Position numbers and translations under genes: made by a program. Shown here one piece after another: positions 38,256 through 52,498 of a stretch of DNA of 64,000 nucleotides (position 1 is the stretch's first letter; each line of letters starts with the position of its first letter). Source of the stretch: Oxyruncus cristatus (Eukaryota; Chordata; Aves; Passeriformes; Cotingidae); assembly GCA_013399855.1 (NCBI GenBank), contig VXAY01002367.1, positions 248,001-312,000 on the forward strand, in the 5' to 3' direction. The notes under the pieces are model-generated. The model made no database searches. It was given only the letters and a program-made list of their open reading frames with translations, and was not told the DNA's origin.

Positions 38256-41200
38256 AAAGTGAAAATTGCTTTTTAGAAAAACGACTTTTAACTGATGGAA
38301 TGAACATGAATTTAGCCCAATAGTCAGCCTATAACATAATTGTCCAATAGGAAGTTTTCTGTAAGGCAGGAGAGAAAGTACCATTGAGAGAATCCGTTGT
38401 GAAATTTCACGTGTTTAGTCCCATACTTAGTTTCCAATCACTTTTTGTGATTTCACGTATAGGAATAATGATCCTGACATGAGTACATACATTCAGTTAA
38501 GAGCTTTTGTCATCATCAGATCTTTCAGCTTTACTTTCAAAATTTACGCAGTGCTGAAGCTGACTGCATTTCTTCTGTAGGAAGAGGAGAAGGGAGGGAA
38601 AAGGAACTAGTGATCAATTAAATTTGATGAATCTAAAAATGCCACCTCCTAAAGACCCTAATTTCATCCGTCATACCTCACTTTTTTTGATGTATGGCTG
38701 TATGACCACTTCTTAGCTGTAAAACTGAATGAGGGGGAAACTTCAGTTTTCTATCTGGCAACTTTAGGTCCCTCCCAGTTACAATGCTGAACTTCATGAA
38801 AAAGACAAATGAGGTGCTTCAGTGATGATAGGTACCTTAAGAACTAATGTAAAGTTGTTTACAGTTTCTGTTAAGGTAGTGTTTTCTGGTCTTCCAATCT
38901 GCTTCTAATTGTTAGGTCCTTGGTAACCCTGAAGCTCTGTCTTTCAATAACTGTAAGATGGAACTTTCTTCAAGTTTGCATAAAGTTTCTCTCTGTCACT
39001 GCTTCTTTGGATATTCTGCTATGAAGGAAAAGAAAAGAAAGGCTGCTGCTGCTTTTTGGGGCCTCCATTTACAACCCTGTGTTGGCTGCAGTTGTCTTTC
39101 TCAGCAATATGATTCCTCACAGCTTTCACTTTCTAGGAACTTCTCATTAAAACCTTGTTCCCCTTATAAGATCATCAAAGACCATAATGAGCAAACTCAG
39201 TACTCTTCTCTAGATTCAGGAAGTCACCTTTGCATCAGTCTCTGTTCAGATAGTGGCTGTATTATTAAATCCACTATTAAACTAAAAAAAGGCTTGAGTC
39301 TTAATAATAGATTTAAAATGCCTTTTAAAATATCCCAAGTTAGATTGTTGAGTTGGAAAGCATTTATTGCTTTCAAGGCAGATTTTATACATCATTGCAA
39401 AATTAAAAGGGATTTATACTTTTTAGTATCATGAAATTCTCATTCTTAAAAAAGGATGGCTAATTTAATAACTTTTCTCAAAACCAAATGTTCCTTAGAT
39501 TAGGAGAAAGACAAAAGATTACTTTTCATGAAAAGTATGTGGCAAACATATATAAAAACCCCACAACCTTAGAATAGATATGATGATGGTCAATTGCACA
39601 TTTTTAAGGTAAGGACGTAGCTCTTGATAAAAATGGAATTTTTAGTGCAACGTTTATCATGCAAGTATTAACTTCAAACAGTGCAAAAACACACTGTTGT
39701 CTCTTACATGTAGGAAGTCAAAAACATTGCCAAGTTTCTAAAATAAATTCTACCTTAGCAGTCATACAGAAAAATGGCACAACAAAATGAGAATACTACT
39801 TCCATTATGTCCACCACCTACTGGAAGACCTCAGCTGGAAATGTTTTGTGTGCTTTTTCTGTTTTGGGATAGGATGGACTAGAACAATGCATCCTAACCA
39901 GTTCATACCATGTCAATCATAATCTGAATTTTTTTTTTTGTTCATTAACCATGGGTCTTGGACTGGAGGTTTTCTGGGTTCCTTAGTTGCAGTTCTGAGA
40001 TATCTTAATCTGAAGGAGAGCTTGATGTTCTCAACATTCAGGATTCATTTGATTCCTAACTTTGTTTTCCCTCTCATTCCCCCCCCTCGTTTATTTTTAT
40101 TTTATTATTTTTTTCCTGTTTGTGTGCTTTGTTTTGTTTTTCTGTATAGCAAAACTTACACTGCTAATTTTTCCTAAGGGTTTTTCCTCCTTCTTGGTGG
40201 GAGCTGAGAAAGACAATAATCAGTTTGTTCATTATCAGTTGCTAACGCAATTACTATATCAAAACCTTATCTCTTGTTTCTAAGCACAGAACTGGAAAAA
40301 AAATGTTTTTCTCTGAAGCATATGTATACATACACAGATAAACAGTTGTAAACACCATCGTCTTTAATACATGCAAAATCTGTTCTCATTTGTGCTTTGA
40401 ACCTGTACAAAATGTGTACATACTTTTGGAAATTTGAATTTAATTGCTGCAAGGGTAATACCAGCTCCAATTTTGCCTCTAGTTTATGGTAGACCAAGTC
40501 TAAAGAACATAGGTTAAACTGAAAACAAATTAATAAATAATTATTAAATAAACTGCTGCTTGGGATACTTGAATATTAGTTTCACAGGATTAGCATACTA
40601 ATGACATTGCTATGAGAATACAGGAACTATTATGTTTATTAATTGCAAATGTAATTTCCAAAATGTACTAGGTTGCTTCTTTCGCATATAATAGTTCTTA
40701 ATTGCATAAAAGACCATGTCTCATGGAAGAAAAAACAGAAAAGCATACACATGTAATTTTCCCTGGCCCTTTCCTGCTATTTTGATTTTATCTCCATGTT
40801 TGAGCTAGAAAAGCAATGAATGTATTTATAAAAACAAAAAAAAAAATCCCGCAAAAAACAAACCTCTAAAATGTCCGAACTCTATAATGAGCGTAAGGGA
40901 AATTATTTTCTTTAAGCATCTTATTTTCTAATATATATAAAAGTATGGATAAATCCTATTCTTCCTGTTGGTTGGTAGAGTTCTGCTGGGCACTGAGGGG
41001 TCTCCATCTTAACCTATGGCTTTTGAAAGCACTCAGAAATTCAGAGCATCAGATCCTAATTAGGCAAAGCTGAAATTGTTCTATTAAATTTTTAAATTGC
41101 AAAACACATGATCGTAGCCCATAGTGTAGCTAATAAAAGATAATCCTGTGGCTTGCTTTGAAGCAATTACTTTTTTCTGCCTGCAGGAATCACCTTGTCA

Positions 41201-43792
41201 CATCCCTCACATGAATCAATCCACCACTTCCCCTTCCCCCCTTCTATTTTTGTAAATCTGCCCTTTGACAAAATTAGAATTTAGAGGCTGATATAAAAAG
41301 GAAAGTTGCAGACGTAATGAAATTTATGCAGTCTTTCTGCTACTTGCAGGCAGCTTACAAACAGCTGGTGAGTTAGTGTACTGCAAGCAAAATAGACTTA
41401 TCAAATGAAGTATGAGGATGTTTTTATCTCTGTGAAAGTAGGAAGCTAATAGAGCTAGCCTGAGTTGGTCATATTTTGCCACTAATCTACACAGAACTTG
41501 TTTCAAGGAAAGGGAATATTTTCCTTTGGAATTTATATGTCTTTATTATATCAAGAGAAATAGCTTTCTCTATACTTTCTGTCTTTTTTTTCTTCATCGT
41601 AACGTCTGTCAGGAGCCAAATGTCATCAATTTTGGTACTGAATTCACCATTTCTTCCTTCTTAATATTTGAACTCTATACAGAAAAGCTAGTGTATTTGT
41701 CTATTTTGATCTGTGCTAAAACAGAAATAATGAAAGCTATGTGATCATTGTTGCAGATGAATGAAAAAAAAAGTAAAGATGTTTAACTAGTAATGCTGTT
41801 ACCTCTTTAGTTATAGGGTTGAACCACAATACAAGAGGAAAATAAAGTCAGGTGTAATTTGCATAAATTATTGAACAGAATCATTAGAAACAAGCATATA
41901 TAAATGGAGGCTCTAGGTTCTGATTGATCCTTGCCCTCCCTGTGGCAGAGTCATCTCCCACGGGCGTTTTCTGAAGAAGGATTGGAAATCAAAGTGGGAA
42001 ACATTAATTATAGATCAATATCCCATGGAAACTCTTCTACTGGACCAGCATTTTCAAAACTGGGGAATAAGTCAGAAACTGAAAGAGTATGGGGTAGAGG
42101 GCAAGCTGTTTTTCGTACTGTCTTTTTCTTTTCATTGTTAAAGCTTCTGACTGGATAGACTCACTCTGCAGCTGAAAAGATTGTCTTAATTGAAAATGAG
42201 TAAGAGAATAGCTGAACTAAAATATTGTCCTTCTTCCTCATGAAGAAATCATACATTTCAGGGATTTTGCTTCCTTTTTTTATTAACCTCCTTGAAGAAG
42301 TTACAAGGTTTTTCTTTCAAATGTTGTGTTGTAGTGTTTACTTTTGTATTGTTTTGTTTTCATTCTACTGTGTGGGCCAAATAAAGTAATTTGGAAAACC
42401 ACAGTATCACATTTTATGTTCATTGCATTCTCTTCTTGTCTGCCAGAGAAGTGAAAAACTGATATCATACATCAATTTGATGTATTTATAAAATCCATGT
42501 TCATCTTCTATCTACAGATTTCTGCAGGAAAACATACATCAGAGCTATTATTGTACTGTAAATATCACAAATCTTATACCAGTCAAAAAAAAATGATTTC
42601 TAACATATGGAATGATTTTCAGCAAGGATCTGAAATTTTACATTTTACATATCTGACTTTGAAAAGCAGAAGACAAGATAAAAAGATATTTTTAGTATTA
42701 AAGTTTAGTATATATTTATATTTAAAAACTCTTGACTGTGGTAAGCAAACATACTGTGACATAAAAGAAAAAGCTTATGTTGCAAGTAGTCATGACATCA
42801 TTGATTCCTGAAAAAAAACACAGAAAGGAATAAAAGTGACATTCATCCAAATAAAGGAACTAACTGGTTCAGTTAAATACCTCCTGTTTCAACTGAAGGC
42901 AACTTTACTCTTGACTGTAGCATAGCCAGTTGTTTTTTTTTTACAGACACAGACTCTCAAACACTGCTTACGTATGGTACAGCATGAATTTATATAAAAT
43001 CTTGTCTACAAAGGTGTGATAAAAACCTATGAATTATAAGTCAAGAAAAAAAACGCATTGTGGTTTTTTGCATTTCTATTCTTTTGCTTTAATGTGATTT
43101 TAGTTTAACCCATAATATAAGAGTATTCATTATATTAATATAGGAAACATTTGCATAGATGTTTAATTGATGTTTTTATGATTCATAATATGATGTTTCT
43201 TATGTTTATATAATGAGAAAAAAACTATTCTAATGAAGAAAATTAAATATAATTCTCCCTAATATGGAGAAAAAAAAAAATACATGCCCAAGTCACATTT
43301 CCTTTAGATGATAACTTGCATGTCATCTATTTCACTGTTGTAAACTTAAACCCACATAAATTATAATAGTGAAGTTATTTTATCACATGGATTCAAATAC
43401 CAAGTGTCAAATATAGTTTGAATAATCATTTAACCAAAGGAACTTTTTAGCTTGACCATTTCGTCTTATTACACTGGACTACCTTCCCAAAAGCCTTTTT
43501 AAAGTAGCACACCGCTGGTGGTACATTAGGTCTTTATGTATTTCCTGTGTAAATGTCTTAAAACAAAGTTTTAGTACATTTATTAAAATTATTTGAAATG
43601 ACCTATTGGGACAAATAAAACCCAGAGTGATCATTACTGTATTTTTGGTCAGTAAACTGCTGGGTTTGTGTTTGTTTTTCTTTATATGAAACCATGTAAT
43701 CTATAATTGTGCTATAGAAGACAGACCTACCAAATAACTGAGATTTTTTACTTTAGTGTTACAGTAGTATACAGTTTTTATATGCCTGATGT

Positions 43793-43808
43793 TGCTGCTG
43801 CTGCTGCT
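43793..43808 (+). repeat. (TGC)5 microsatellite
   Basis: Five TGC units and a partial sixth, uninterrupted, in non-coding sequence. Confidence 0.9.
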
Positions 43809-43978
43809 AACGATTTTACAGTCTAAGAGGAAAAATCCTGTATTACTGTTAAGTTTTAGTGATATGAGTACCTCCCTTTTGAAGCATATGATTGCCTGAA
43901 ATTATATTCTCAGAGCCTAAAAACTTATGTGGTCATTTCCAGCTAGTGACAACCACTTTGAGACTTTGTTGCCTGAAC

Positions 43979-44006
43979 ACTGGTGATTGGAGACTGGTGA
44001 TTGAAG
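43979..44006 (+). repeat. 14-base tandem duplication
   Basis: ACTGGTGATTGGAG is followed directly by ACTGGTGATTGAAG, one mismatch apart. Confidence 0.9.
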
Positions 44007-45019
44007 TAGTGAGGCAGTTCTTATGAATTCATGATGAAATTTATTGCTTTGGTTGTTTAGAATATGTGTGTGAGGGGAGATAAGCCTTTCTCTAGAGAAA
44101 TCTAAACCAGAAGAAACAAAAGTTCAAGCAAGTCCTAAGCTGTAGGATCTAAGCAGCAAACTCTTATTTCGCAAGTTGATGTTCAGTTCCCTGATTGCTT
44201 TTGGAAATAGTAAGAATAAACAACTCTGCCTAAAATAATGTGCTGGTAAACATTTCCAGAATAATCCCATCAATATATAGTTGGATTAGACCAAAATAAT
44301 CAGCTTGCTGATGAGATATTGCAAAGCTATAGGGGTTAAAGATTCTAATACCAAGGCAATGATGAGTTGGGGTAATCTTCTGGAGTGTGGTGAAAGAGCC
44401 ACTTTGAACTCTTGACTTCTCTGATACATCACCAAGCAACAGTTGCATTTATAAAGTGATTCATATGTTCAAAGCCTTGTCTGGGTTCTTGCAATGCTGT
44501 GATGAGGAAAATTGGGAAGCATCACTCATTCTTATTTTTGCTACTAAAAAAACCAGATGATTTTCAAGGAACATTTCATGGGTCTTTGGGTCAGCCAGAA
44601 TTGTTCTGACTCCAGTTTCATCATTGTTTTTGTTATATGTGCATCACCTTGATGTGGTCACTGGTCTTCTAGGATCCAGGCATCTGAATGAACTCCACAG
44701 CTACATATAATGAGCCAAAGAAAACCATAAAAATCTAAACCCAGGAAAGATCAAGGATGTTTCATGTAGGAAAGTAAGTAACCTCTCAGATGATCCATGG
44801 AGAGGAACAGAAAGAGGCACAAAAAGCAAAACAATTGGGTCTTACAGGGACTGGAGGTTGTGGAATCTTGTGGGCAATCACCATACCCCACAATACGACA
44901 ATTATCAAAGAAGTAGACCACAGTTCTTTCAAAATGTATACCAGAAGCCAGATTGCTTAGCTATCAGGCAACAAGTTGCAAAAACACATACATGTTCTTC
45001 CTTAATTTGAAATTTGCAA

Positions 45020-45401
45020 ACCAAATGGGTTATTGAAGAGGTATTGCAGAAAGAGAGCTCTGTCCAAACCCCTTCCCAAATGGCTTTTGAGCTTCTCCAA
45101 AAATTGAGGCTCTGCGGCATCTCTGGACGACCTGTGCCAATGTTTGACCACCCTCACAGAGAAAAAGTGTTTCTTTAGGCTGAGAAAGAACCTCCTGTGT
45201 TTCATTTTGTACCCATACCTGGGTCATATTATCAGGCATTGCTGAAAAGAACCCGACTCCATCTTCTCCACTCCCTCCCTTCAGATATTTGTACACATAG
45301 ACAAGATCCCCCTGGAGCCTTCTCTTCTGTAGGCTGAACAGTTCCAGCTCTTTCAGTCTTTCTTCATAGTAGTGATGTTCCAACATGTTATCATGGCCCT
45401 A
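45020..45401 (-). repeat. CR1 LINE, ORF2 C-terminal end (antisense)
   Basis: Translated on the minus strand, two overlapping frames together follow the C-terminus of CR1 ORF2. One has YYEERLKELELFSLQKRRLQ and GDLVYVYKYLKGG; the other has RRFFLSLKKHFFSVRV and KHWHRSSRD. The switch between them is a frameshift, so the copy is dead. The nucleotide landmarks CCTGTGCCAATGTTTGACCA and CAAGATCCCCCTGGAGCCTT agree. It is 5'-truncated at its right edge next to an interrupted T tract. Confidence 0.93.
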
Positions 45402-45404
45402 GAA

Positions 45405-45437
45405 TTTTCTTTTTTTTTTCTTTTTTTTTCTTTTTTT
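45405..45437 (+). repeat. Interrupted poly-T tract, period about 10
   Basis: Runs of 4, 10, 9 and 7 T are separated by single C at 45409, 45420 and 45430. It directly abuts the 5'-truncated end of the minus-strand CR1 copy. Confidence 0.93.
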
Positions 45438-48400
45438 GAAACTTTCATGGCATATCTAGCCAGACTATTCAATACAGCATTCTTATCCCTGCAGAGCACT
45501 TAATATTTTTTTAGAAGCTGATGCTGGGCATTCTAGTAAGATGTAGAAGCAGCGTCCCTACAGAGACAGCTGTATGATTGAGTGTTTACATCTACTAGAA
45601 CTATTAGTTTTATTTGTGGAAGTATTTCCACTGGTCTGGGTCTATGCCAGGCTTCACCAGAGATTTCTATTAGGGGTTGAAGAAAATTTAGCTGAGCAAC
45701 TAATAAATAAGGTCCACATTTTGCAGTCAATTATAAATGTGCACACTGTTAGAGGGAATGATCAAGGTACAGAGTTTCTTTCCAGGCCAAGAATTTGTGT
45801 CATAGTTGTTACACCACTAACCCACTCTCTGTACAGACAGTAGAAGTAGTGATTGAACAATGTATCTCCTGCATTTAGAGAGGGGTAGTGCATAATCCCT
45901 GTTCTAAGCATATTTCAGTCTCTCAAGGACTGCGCTATATGCAGATCCCACATCTTCTGCTTACTGGTAGATTCCCACCTGCCTGGAATCTGCAAATGGC
46001 TCTGGCCTGTTGCTCCCGGAGGCTCTTTTACACCTCCCGTTTCTGCTGCTCTCAAGGTACATTGTTTTTTCCATGCATAAGTGTGGCAGCAAAGGAAATT
46101 ATTTAGAATATTTAAACTAAACTTGAACTACAAATGGGAGGAATTCAGCACACAGTTTTGAATACATTTTGCCTTTTTACCTTATCCACTCCTTAGTCTC
46201 TGAGTTTGGTTCAAGTCAGTGAAAAGGCAGAGCTTCTGGTCTTGGGCTGCAGTCTTCATTCTTGAGTTACCTCTCACTGGCAACAGGAACTCCCTTTTAA
46301 AATTATCTGTCACCATACACGAGTGGGAAAACTCAAGACTACCACCTCTCTGCTGACATGCAAGATCATGTGTTGGTAAATCTGGTTTTGTACTGTTGGA
46401 GGCAAGTATAATACAATTGTTTAGTTTCACATCCATTTTCTTGCTAAAACATAGAAAAAAGCCTGTAAAAGTATATATAGTAGAATAGTGGAGATGCCTT
46501 AATTACTTTTGTAGCTTCAGCAACACTGAACTCAATGAAGCCTAATTTATCCTCTTCTTTGGCCCACTGTGGGGTCAATTCTGCTACTTCTAGTACTGCA
46601 TCTAAGCATTCACCATAGTGCATTCTGTAACCTCAAGTGCAATACCACAGACTTTTCTGAATTATTAAGTCCCTGTAACAAATTCTGTAATTTATAGTAA
46701 AAACTGCCACCATTAATGTGTCGAAGGCTATGCTGCTGCCACATGTAAATTGTTTTATGAGGGTTTTCTTTTGTCACAAAAATTCATAATAAAAGAGGTT
46801 GGCCATTTTCTAATTTAGGCCATTGGAGAACTAAATTTTGCAAGTTGGAATTTTGACTTTTTGGCATATTCATAATGCTAAAAAAGAATTGCTTGGTCTG
46901 AAGATACTTCCTTCTATTTAAGATCTTTTACACGCTGCTACACAATTCCCAATAAATTGATTTCTTTGTGAGCTTCAATGTACTCTGAACAGGCAGGCTG
47001 ATTTTGGCTGTTAAGGACTGGTTCTATCAACTTCTAACCAGAGGTACTAAACCAATCATAACTATTAAGCTTTTATTTTATGTATCATAATTTTTATTCT
47101 TATTCTGTAGACATTACTGATAGACTGTTTAGACTCTTCTGGAATATATGTTCTTTTTATGTTCTATTTTTTGGAAGTATTTTTCTTATTAGATAGATAA
47201 AACACACCATATACCAGAATTTATACCATTCTGTAAATTCACATAAGTGTCTTCTGTTAAAAAGAGAAAACATCACTGGTGATAAACTGGTGACATTAAA
47301 GATATGAGGGAGGAAAAACATCAGAGGATTCCTATAATTCTCTGTGTAAACACTTCTGTTTACTTCTGGCTATCTGGCTATCAAGTTGTCACTGAAAAGT
47401 CGGTATTAGCTGCAATAGTTAGGTCTGTAATTAAAACACACCATTAACCATGATTATTTGACCTAAATGAAGAAATGATTTGGTCATATGGGTACTAATT
47501 CTAGAGCTAGCTTATTTATCCTTACTATAGTTAAAGCCTTCAATCGCTTTTCAAAATTACATCAGCAAGTGAACTGCTAAATCCTGTGGTGATCACTGTG
47601 AGTTAGAATCCTCAATGTGTAGTTTTTGAAAGTATAAATGTTATGAATTATTCAGTCATTTTAAATCATTCCCCTTATAGTGCCTTTGGTGGAAGTATAT
47701 TAAAAAAAAAAGTCAAAATATTTTGAGATTATGAAATCTCACAGGTTCACTCAGTGCAGATAGGAATTTTGTTTGCAGATAAAATATAAAAAAAAGAACA
47801 GGAATACATGAATAATAATGATATGCAGCTGCAATAATGAAGGTGTTTATGAAATTGTTTTAATCCATGCTTTGTTAGACTGATGTAGTAAGCCTTCATG
47901 TTCATAGAACATAATTGTACTGTAGCTTATACTATGTACTGTTATTCAGGAACATTAATAATTTGTTGCTAACTTTTATCTTAGAAATCAATAATCTCTC
48001 TAAAATTCTGTTTATCTCAATAATATTCTTGTTTAATTGTTAATGAAGATATATGGGTTTTCTTTGTTCTAGTAACAGTATGATGTCAACACACTGGTTT
48101 TAAGACCACTCTTTCTTCTTAGACTAGCAAAGATCTAAATGACTAAAATCCATTGGTGTGTTTAATACACTTTGTAGACCATTCTTTAACCTTTAGAGGA
48201 GAAAAAAATACAGTCATGTGACAAACTGCTATCTAGATGATCCATACATCATTGCATAAGCAGGGGTTACAAACGAAAATGAAAAGATGGCAGAAAAAAA
48301 CCCAAACGCTACGTATCTTGTCTGCTTGACATCCAAAATCTGGAAGGTGATACAGCTCATGTGCTGAGCACTTACAGGTTCCATGGACTCCTGCAGAAGT

Positions 48401-48734
48401 GGTAGGTCCTCAGCAAAAAAGTTGAGGGATTATGGTGAAGAAAATTTTCTTCTGGGGAAAACACACAAGTCATGGTTTTAAAATTTTAAAATGTATAGAT
48501 AAATGGGACATAAGCCTTGAAGTTCAGTTAATGAGTAAAAATATTTTTAGGCTAATGTTATTTCTGGTTTTCTTTTTTATGTGTTTGTTTGGGGTTTTGT
48601 TTGTTTTTCTTTCCAAAATGAAATGTTTGAGTGCCCATGTTCTTCTGAATTACTCCCAACACTTCAGCTAAACTCCGGTGTTTGTTAGTCCACCAAAAAT
48701 GGGAATTAACATAGAAATCTAGTGCAAGCAGATG

Positions 48735-48771
48735 TTTAGTAAAGAAAGATTTTAGTAAAGAAAGATTTTAG
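48735..48771 (+). repeat. 16-base tandem duplication
   Basis: TTTAGTAAAGAAAGAT occurs twice in perfect tandem and continues with TTTAG, giving 2.3 copies. Confidence 0.93.
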
Positions 48772-51416
48772 CTTCAGGTTTTCTGGAGGTTAATGCAGAT
48801 AATGAAATACAATTAAACAAAAGGAGTTTATTTTACAAATATCAGAAAGAGTGACTCACATCAGGAAGTTCAAAGGCTGCTGTAGAGAAGAAAGGAATAA
48901 TTGGTTCCCCTTATCCATAACAGGTAGAATGAAAAGTTACAGTCTTAAATTTTAGTAAGAGAGGTTCAACTCAAACTTTATAGCAGTAGGATACTAAAGC
49001 ACTCTAATAGAGAGGGATGTTGTGGGACCTGTTGTCTTCCAGCTATTTTTCTGTGGTTATGTAAAAGGTACCATTTCATTTTGCTGCAGGACAAGAAAGT
49101 CCTGCCCAAAAACTTCACTTGAATTTTATCTTCTTAAATTGTATAAAAAAAAATAAACAAATCACTGATTTTGGAGTCTGTGCAAAGGTTCTCTGCTGAC
49201 ATCCCAGACACAACATGTTAAATGTATCTACTTCACTATTTCTTTGTTCCAGGATTAATGATCTCAGAATGAGGCTCACCAAGACTGCATTTTCATTGCT
49301 GAAGTACATTAAAGAAGACACTTGTCTAATTCCAGTAGAGTGGAGGGGGAAATTCTTGTGAATATAATTTCTTTGATAACTTGCCTCAAAAATACAAGGT
49401 GGCGAGGAAAGTCTTTTCTGTCATTCTTGTGCTGTGTCTGCCTCATTCTCTTTCTTCTTCTCTTCATTGTTTTACCCACCTATATATTTTGGACTTAAAG
49501 TTAAGCTTCTTCTCTGTAGTTCCCAGCATTTGGACTATGCACAATATAATCTGAGGTGCATTTTTCAGATATCTGGCAGTCTGAGTCAAGCTCCTTCAAA
49601 ATATGTTAATAGAAAACTGCAAAACAAGATTTGCTGTCTTTTATCTTGTTTTGTGATCCTTTTTCATAAGGGCAAAGCACAGAATTTTGTAATACTAAAT
49701 GCTGCTAACTCTCAAACATTCACCAGTCTAGAGGTCAATTTGTCTGAATTTTAGAAAAAAAGAAACTTGCTTTGAGAGTGTCATCTGACTTTCCGGTATG
49801 TTGGCTGTATCTTCTGGTTGCTATTTTGAAGGCTGAGGGAAGACCCAGGTGGTCTGCTTCCTTTGTTCAGTGATAGGGGGGAGCTATCAGGCATCCTGTA
49901 CTTAACCTGTATGGAAGTCTTTTTAGACAGAGAAAGGCTATACTGTCCTCTCCTGCTGCTTCTGAGCCAACTCTCTTTTCCTTTTCTGCAGAGTGTCTCT
50001 GCAGTGGCACTCCGCTAGATTCCAGTTTGTTCTCCCTGCTCCACTTCGCCGATGAGCAGTACTCCCCAAGATATTTTTTCCGTCTCTCTCTTTATAGCTT
50101 TTCTAATTGAGATATCTGAAAATTTAGCTTCTGGCAAATTTGCTTACTTGTAACACCATGCCTCTGATGCCTTCAGTTGTACCATAGTGAGGATGGTTTT
50201 GAGTAGTGATAGGTGACCTCACAAGCCTACCAAGCAATTTTGTCTGCCCTTAACACCTGAGAGATTCATAAAGAGCTCTGTGTCTGCATACCAAACTCTT
50301 TTTGAGATGATGACAAGAAGGTAGCATAATTTTAGATAATAGTGAGATGATAATCAGAATTTTTTTTCTTCCCTGACTGATCATTTGTTTTAATATCACC
50401 TGGGAGATGAATATAAAAATAACCCCATTCTTAAATATACTCGTTGTAAATGTTAATTCAAAGGGACTTTACACAGTACACTGAAATCAACCCGCTCTAT
50501 GTCAAACGTATTTATTTCTTACTTCCATGGTCCAGTATCCACATATTGCATTGCTGTTGCCCGTGTTCAAGCTCTTTATGGTGTTTCAGACCTACCTTCT
50601 AATAATGGAAGAAAGAACAGACTTCCTGTGCAAAGTGACACATAAACTGAATTATTTCTGCGATGACCCAAATCTTGCACACAGTGTACACTAGTTCTCC
50701 CTTGAGGCTGAAAAGTGCAAGAAGGTAGGAATATATAAGTTGGATGTAGGTAGTCATCATAGCCATTCATTTATATTGGAAAGAAGAGCATTTTCCTATC
50801 TATTAAACACAATTTTGTTCTTATTCAGAATCATTTCTGTATATAGAGTTAGTGTGAAGGTGAAAGAGTTTAGGCTAGATCTCAATCCTGACTCTACCTC
50901 CTTGTCCTGGTGTATGTCCGTGTTGTGTGGAGCCCACACTATGGGAAGGTAAAGCTGTTTAAATTAGAAATATCTGAAATCATAACCTGATGCTTTCCCC
51001 AATCTCTAATACCGGTTTGATCTTTTGTTTACACTAAGGCAATGTTTACCTGTAATACATATTCAGTGTTAGTAAAGTGAACCTTAATAATGAGTTAATT
51101 CATCTTGATCATCTTCACTATGTTTGTGAAAGGGGAGTGCACCACCACCATGGTTAACCTGCTACAGAACTGAATTGGGTAGACTTTGCAAGATAAACTT
51201 AAAGCTGAAAATAGCTACACAGTTTGGTGTTAGGCTGTGTATGAACAGCATATATACAAACAGATAAAAACCTCCAAAGTGTTGTATGAGTCACAGAGAG
51301 CCTACAACACACTGTAAGGGTATCGGGGGTGGATAGCATTCATTAATGTAAGTATTCAGAATCTGTGAACTGTGATGTAATATGTTTGAAAGGGGTGACT
51401 GAATCAATTTTTTCTT

Positions 51417-51437
51417 CCCCCCCCCCCTTTTTTTTTT
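51417..51437 (+). repeat. C11T10 homopolymer junction
   Basis: Eleven C followed at once by ten T. Assembly or sequencing length errors are possible at such a site. Confidence 0.9.
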
Positions 51438-52498
51438 ATTTTAAAAGAATAGATCAGATTTATGGGGTCACAAGTGGTTTGTTCCTGGAGAGAGTGAAAT
51501 TGCAGTAATTCGTTTTAATGGAGTATTGTAAATTGGCAGTATTTGTACCTTTCATTCTAGTGAGTAATTCCAGCCCTTAGATGAGAAGATAAGACATTTT
51601 TAAGGATATATCAGTGTTTTCATTGCCTCAAAAATCTTACACTGTGGTTTATATAGACTAGATTTTGAGAATGCTTAGCAACATTATGATGCAGCTACTT
51701 GTTTATGAAATATTGCCTCAAGAAGACAGCATGTTTCAGAGGGTTTGTCTAAGTATTCTTAAGATAGTGGCTTTAATCCATAAAGATTTCAGTTATTTAG
51801 AACCCTGCTTAACTCTCACACTTCTACACAATTAAGAGCATAATCAGTTGGCATTAAATTCATCTTGATTTAAAAAGGCAGTTCCTGCTATCAGGAAGTT
51901 TCCTCTAAGTGGGGGCAGAGTCTGCTACTTTGCTATCTCTTGGACACCTGCTTTGCCTATAAGTATGTGATTTTGATATTCTTCTCAGAAAGCTGAATAT
52001 CTCCCTAGCCTCTCTTTCATGTTCTTTGAGACACAATAACAATATAGTGTAACTGTGTGAGAGCCATTGTGGATTTATTATTGTAGATGGTGAATATTGT
52101 TATGTGCCCTGTGGGCAGTCAATTTTATGTGGCATATATTGTAGATTTATATTTTGTCTGCTTAAAACATTTCTTGAAGTGCCTAGAGCCAGGGTTAGGT
52201 GCTTAAGTTGTAACTTCAAATAAATAAATATATTAAATCAGTAATTGAAGTAGGAAGTTTCAGATGATAAAGAGAACTGACTCATGGGTCGAAAACACTG
52301 TAGGACTTAAAACAATGGAATCTTTAATAAAGAATATGAAATAAAAGCCCCAAAGAATTTCTTATCTGCAAATTTAAAAAAAAAAAAAACAAAAAACCAA
52401 ACACCCAAAGTAGCAGGACTTATACTTTGTGAATTAGAAGCTTCATTATATATGATATAAAGCTAACTACTAGGGATCATTTTATTTACCTCTAATTT

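Larger units (their letters stand above)
38256..45019 (+). other. Intron 1 sequence, no recognised gene
   Basis: No exon is found. It contains a (TGC)5 run at 43793-43808 and a 14-base tandem duplication at 43979-44006. The 158-codon frame at 38958-39434 is long for this composition but shows no recognised domain or splice context. AT-rich DNA at 40505-40720 has several homeodomain-like TAATT cores. Confidence 0.5.
45438..52498 (+). other. Intron 1 sequence up to the exon 2 acceptor
   Basis: No exon or identified transposon. It contains a 16-base tandem duplication at 48735-48771, a C11T10 junction at 51417-51437 and an A-rich patch at about 52374-52400. No open frame exceeds 106 codons. Confidence 0.55.

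Noticed and set aside
41895..41915. TATA-like CATATATAAATGGAGG
   Set aside because: There is no CpG enrichment, initiator or following coding exon. Such strings are expected by chance at this AT content.
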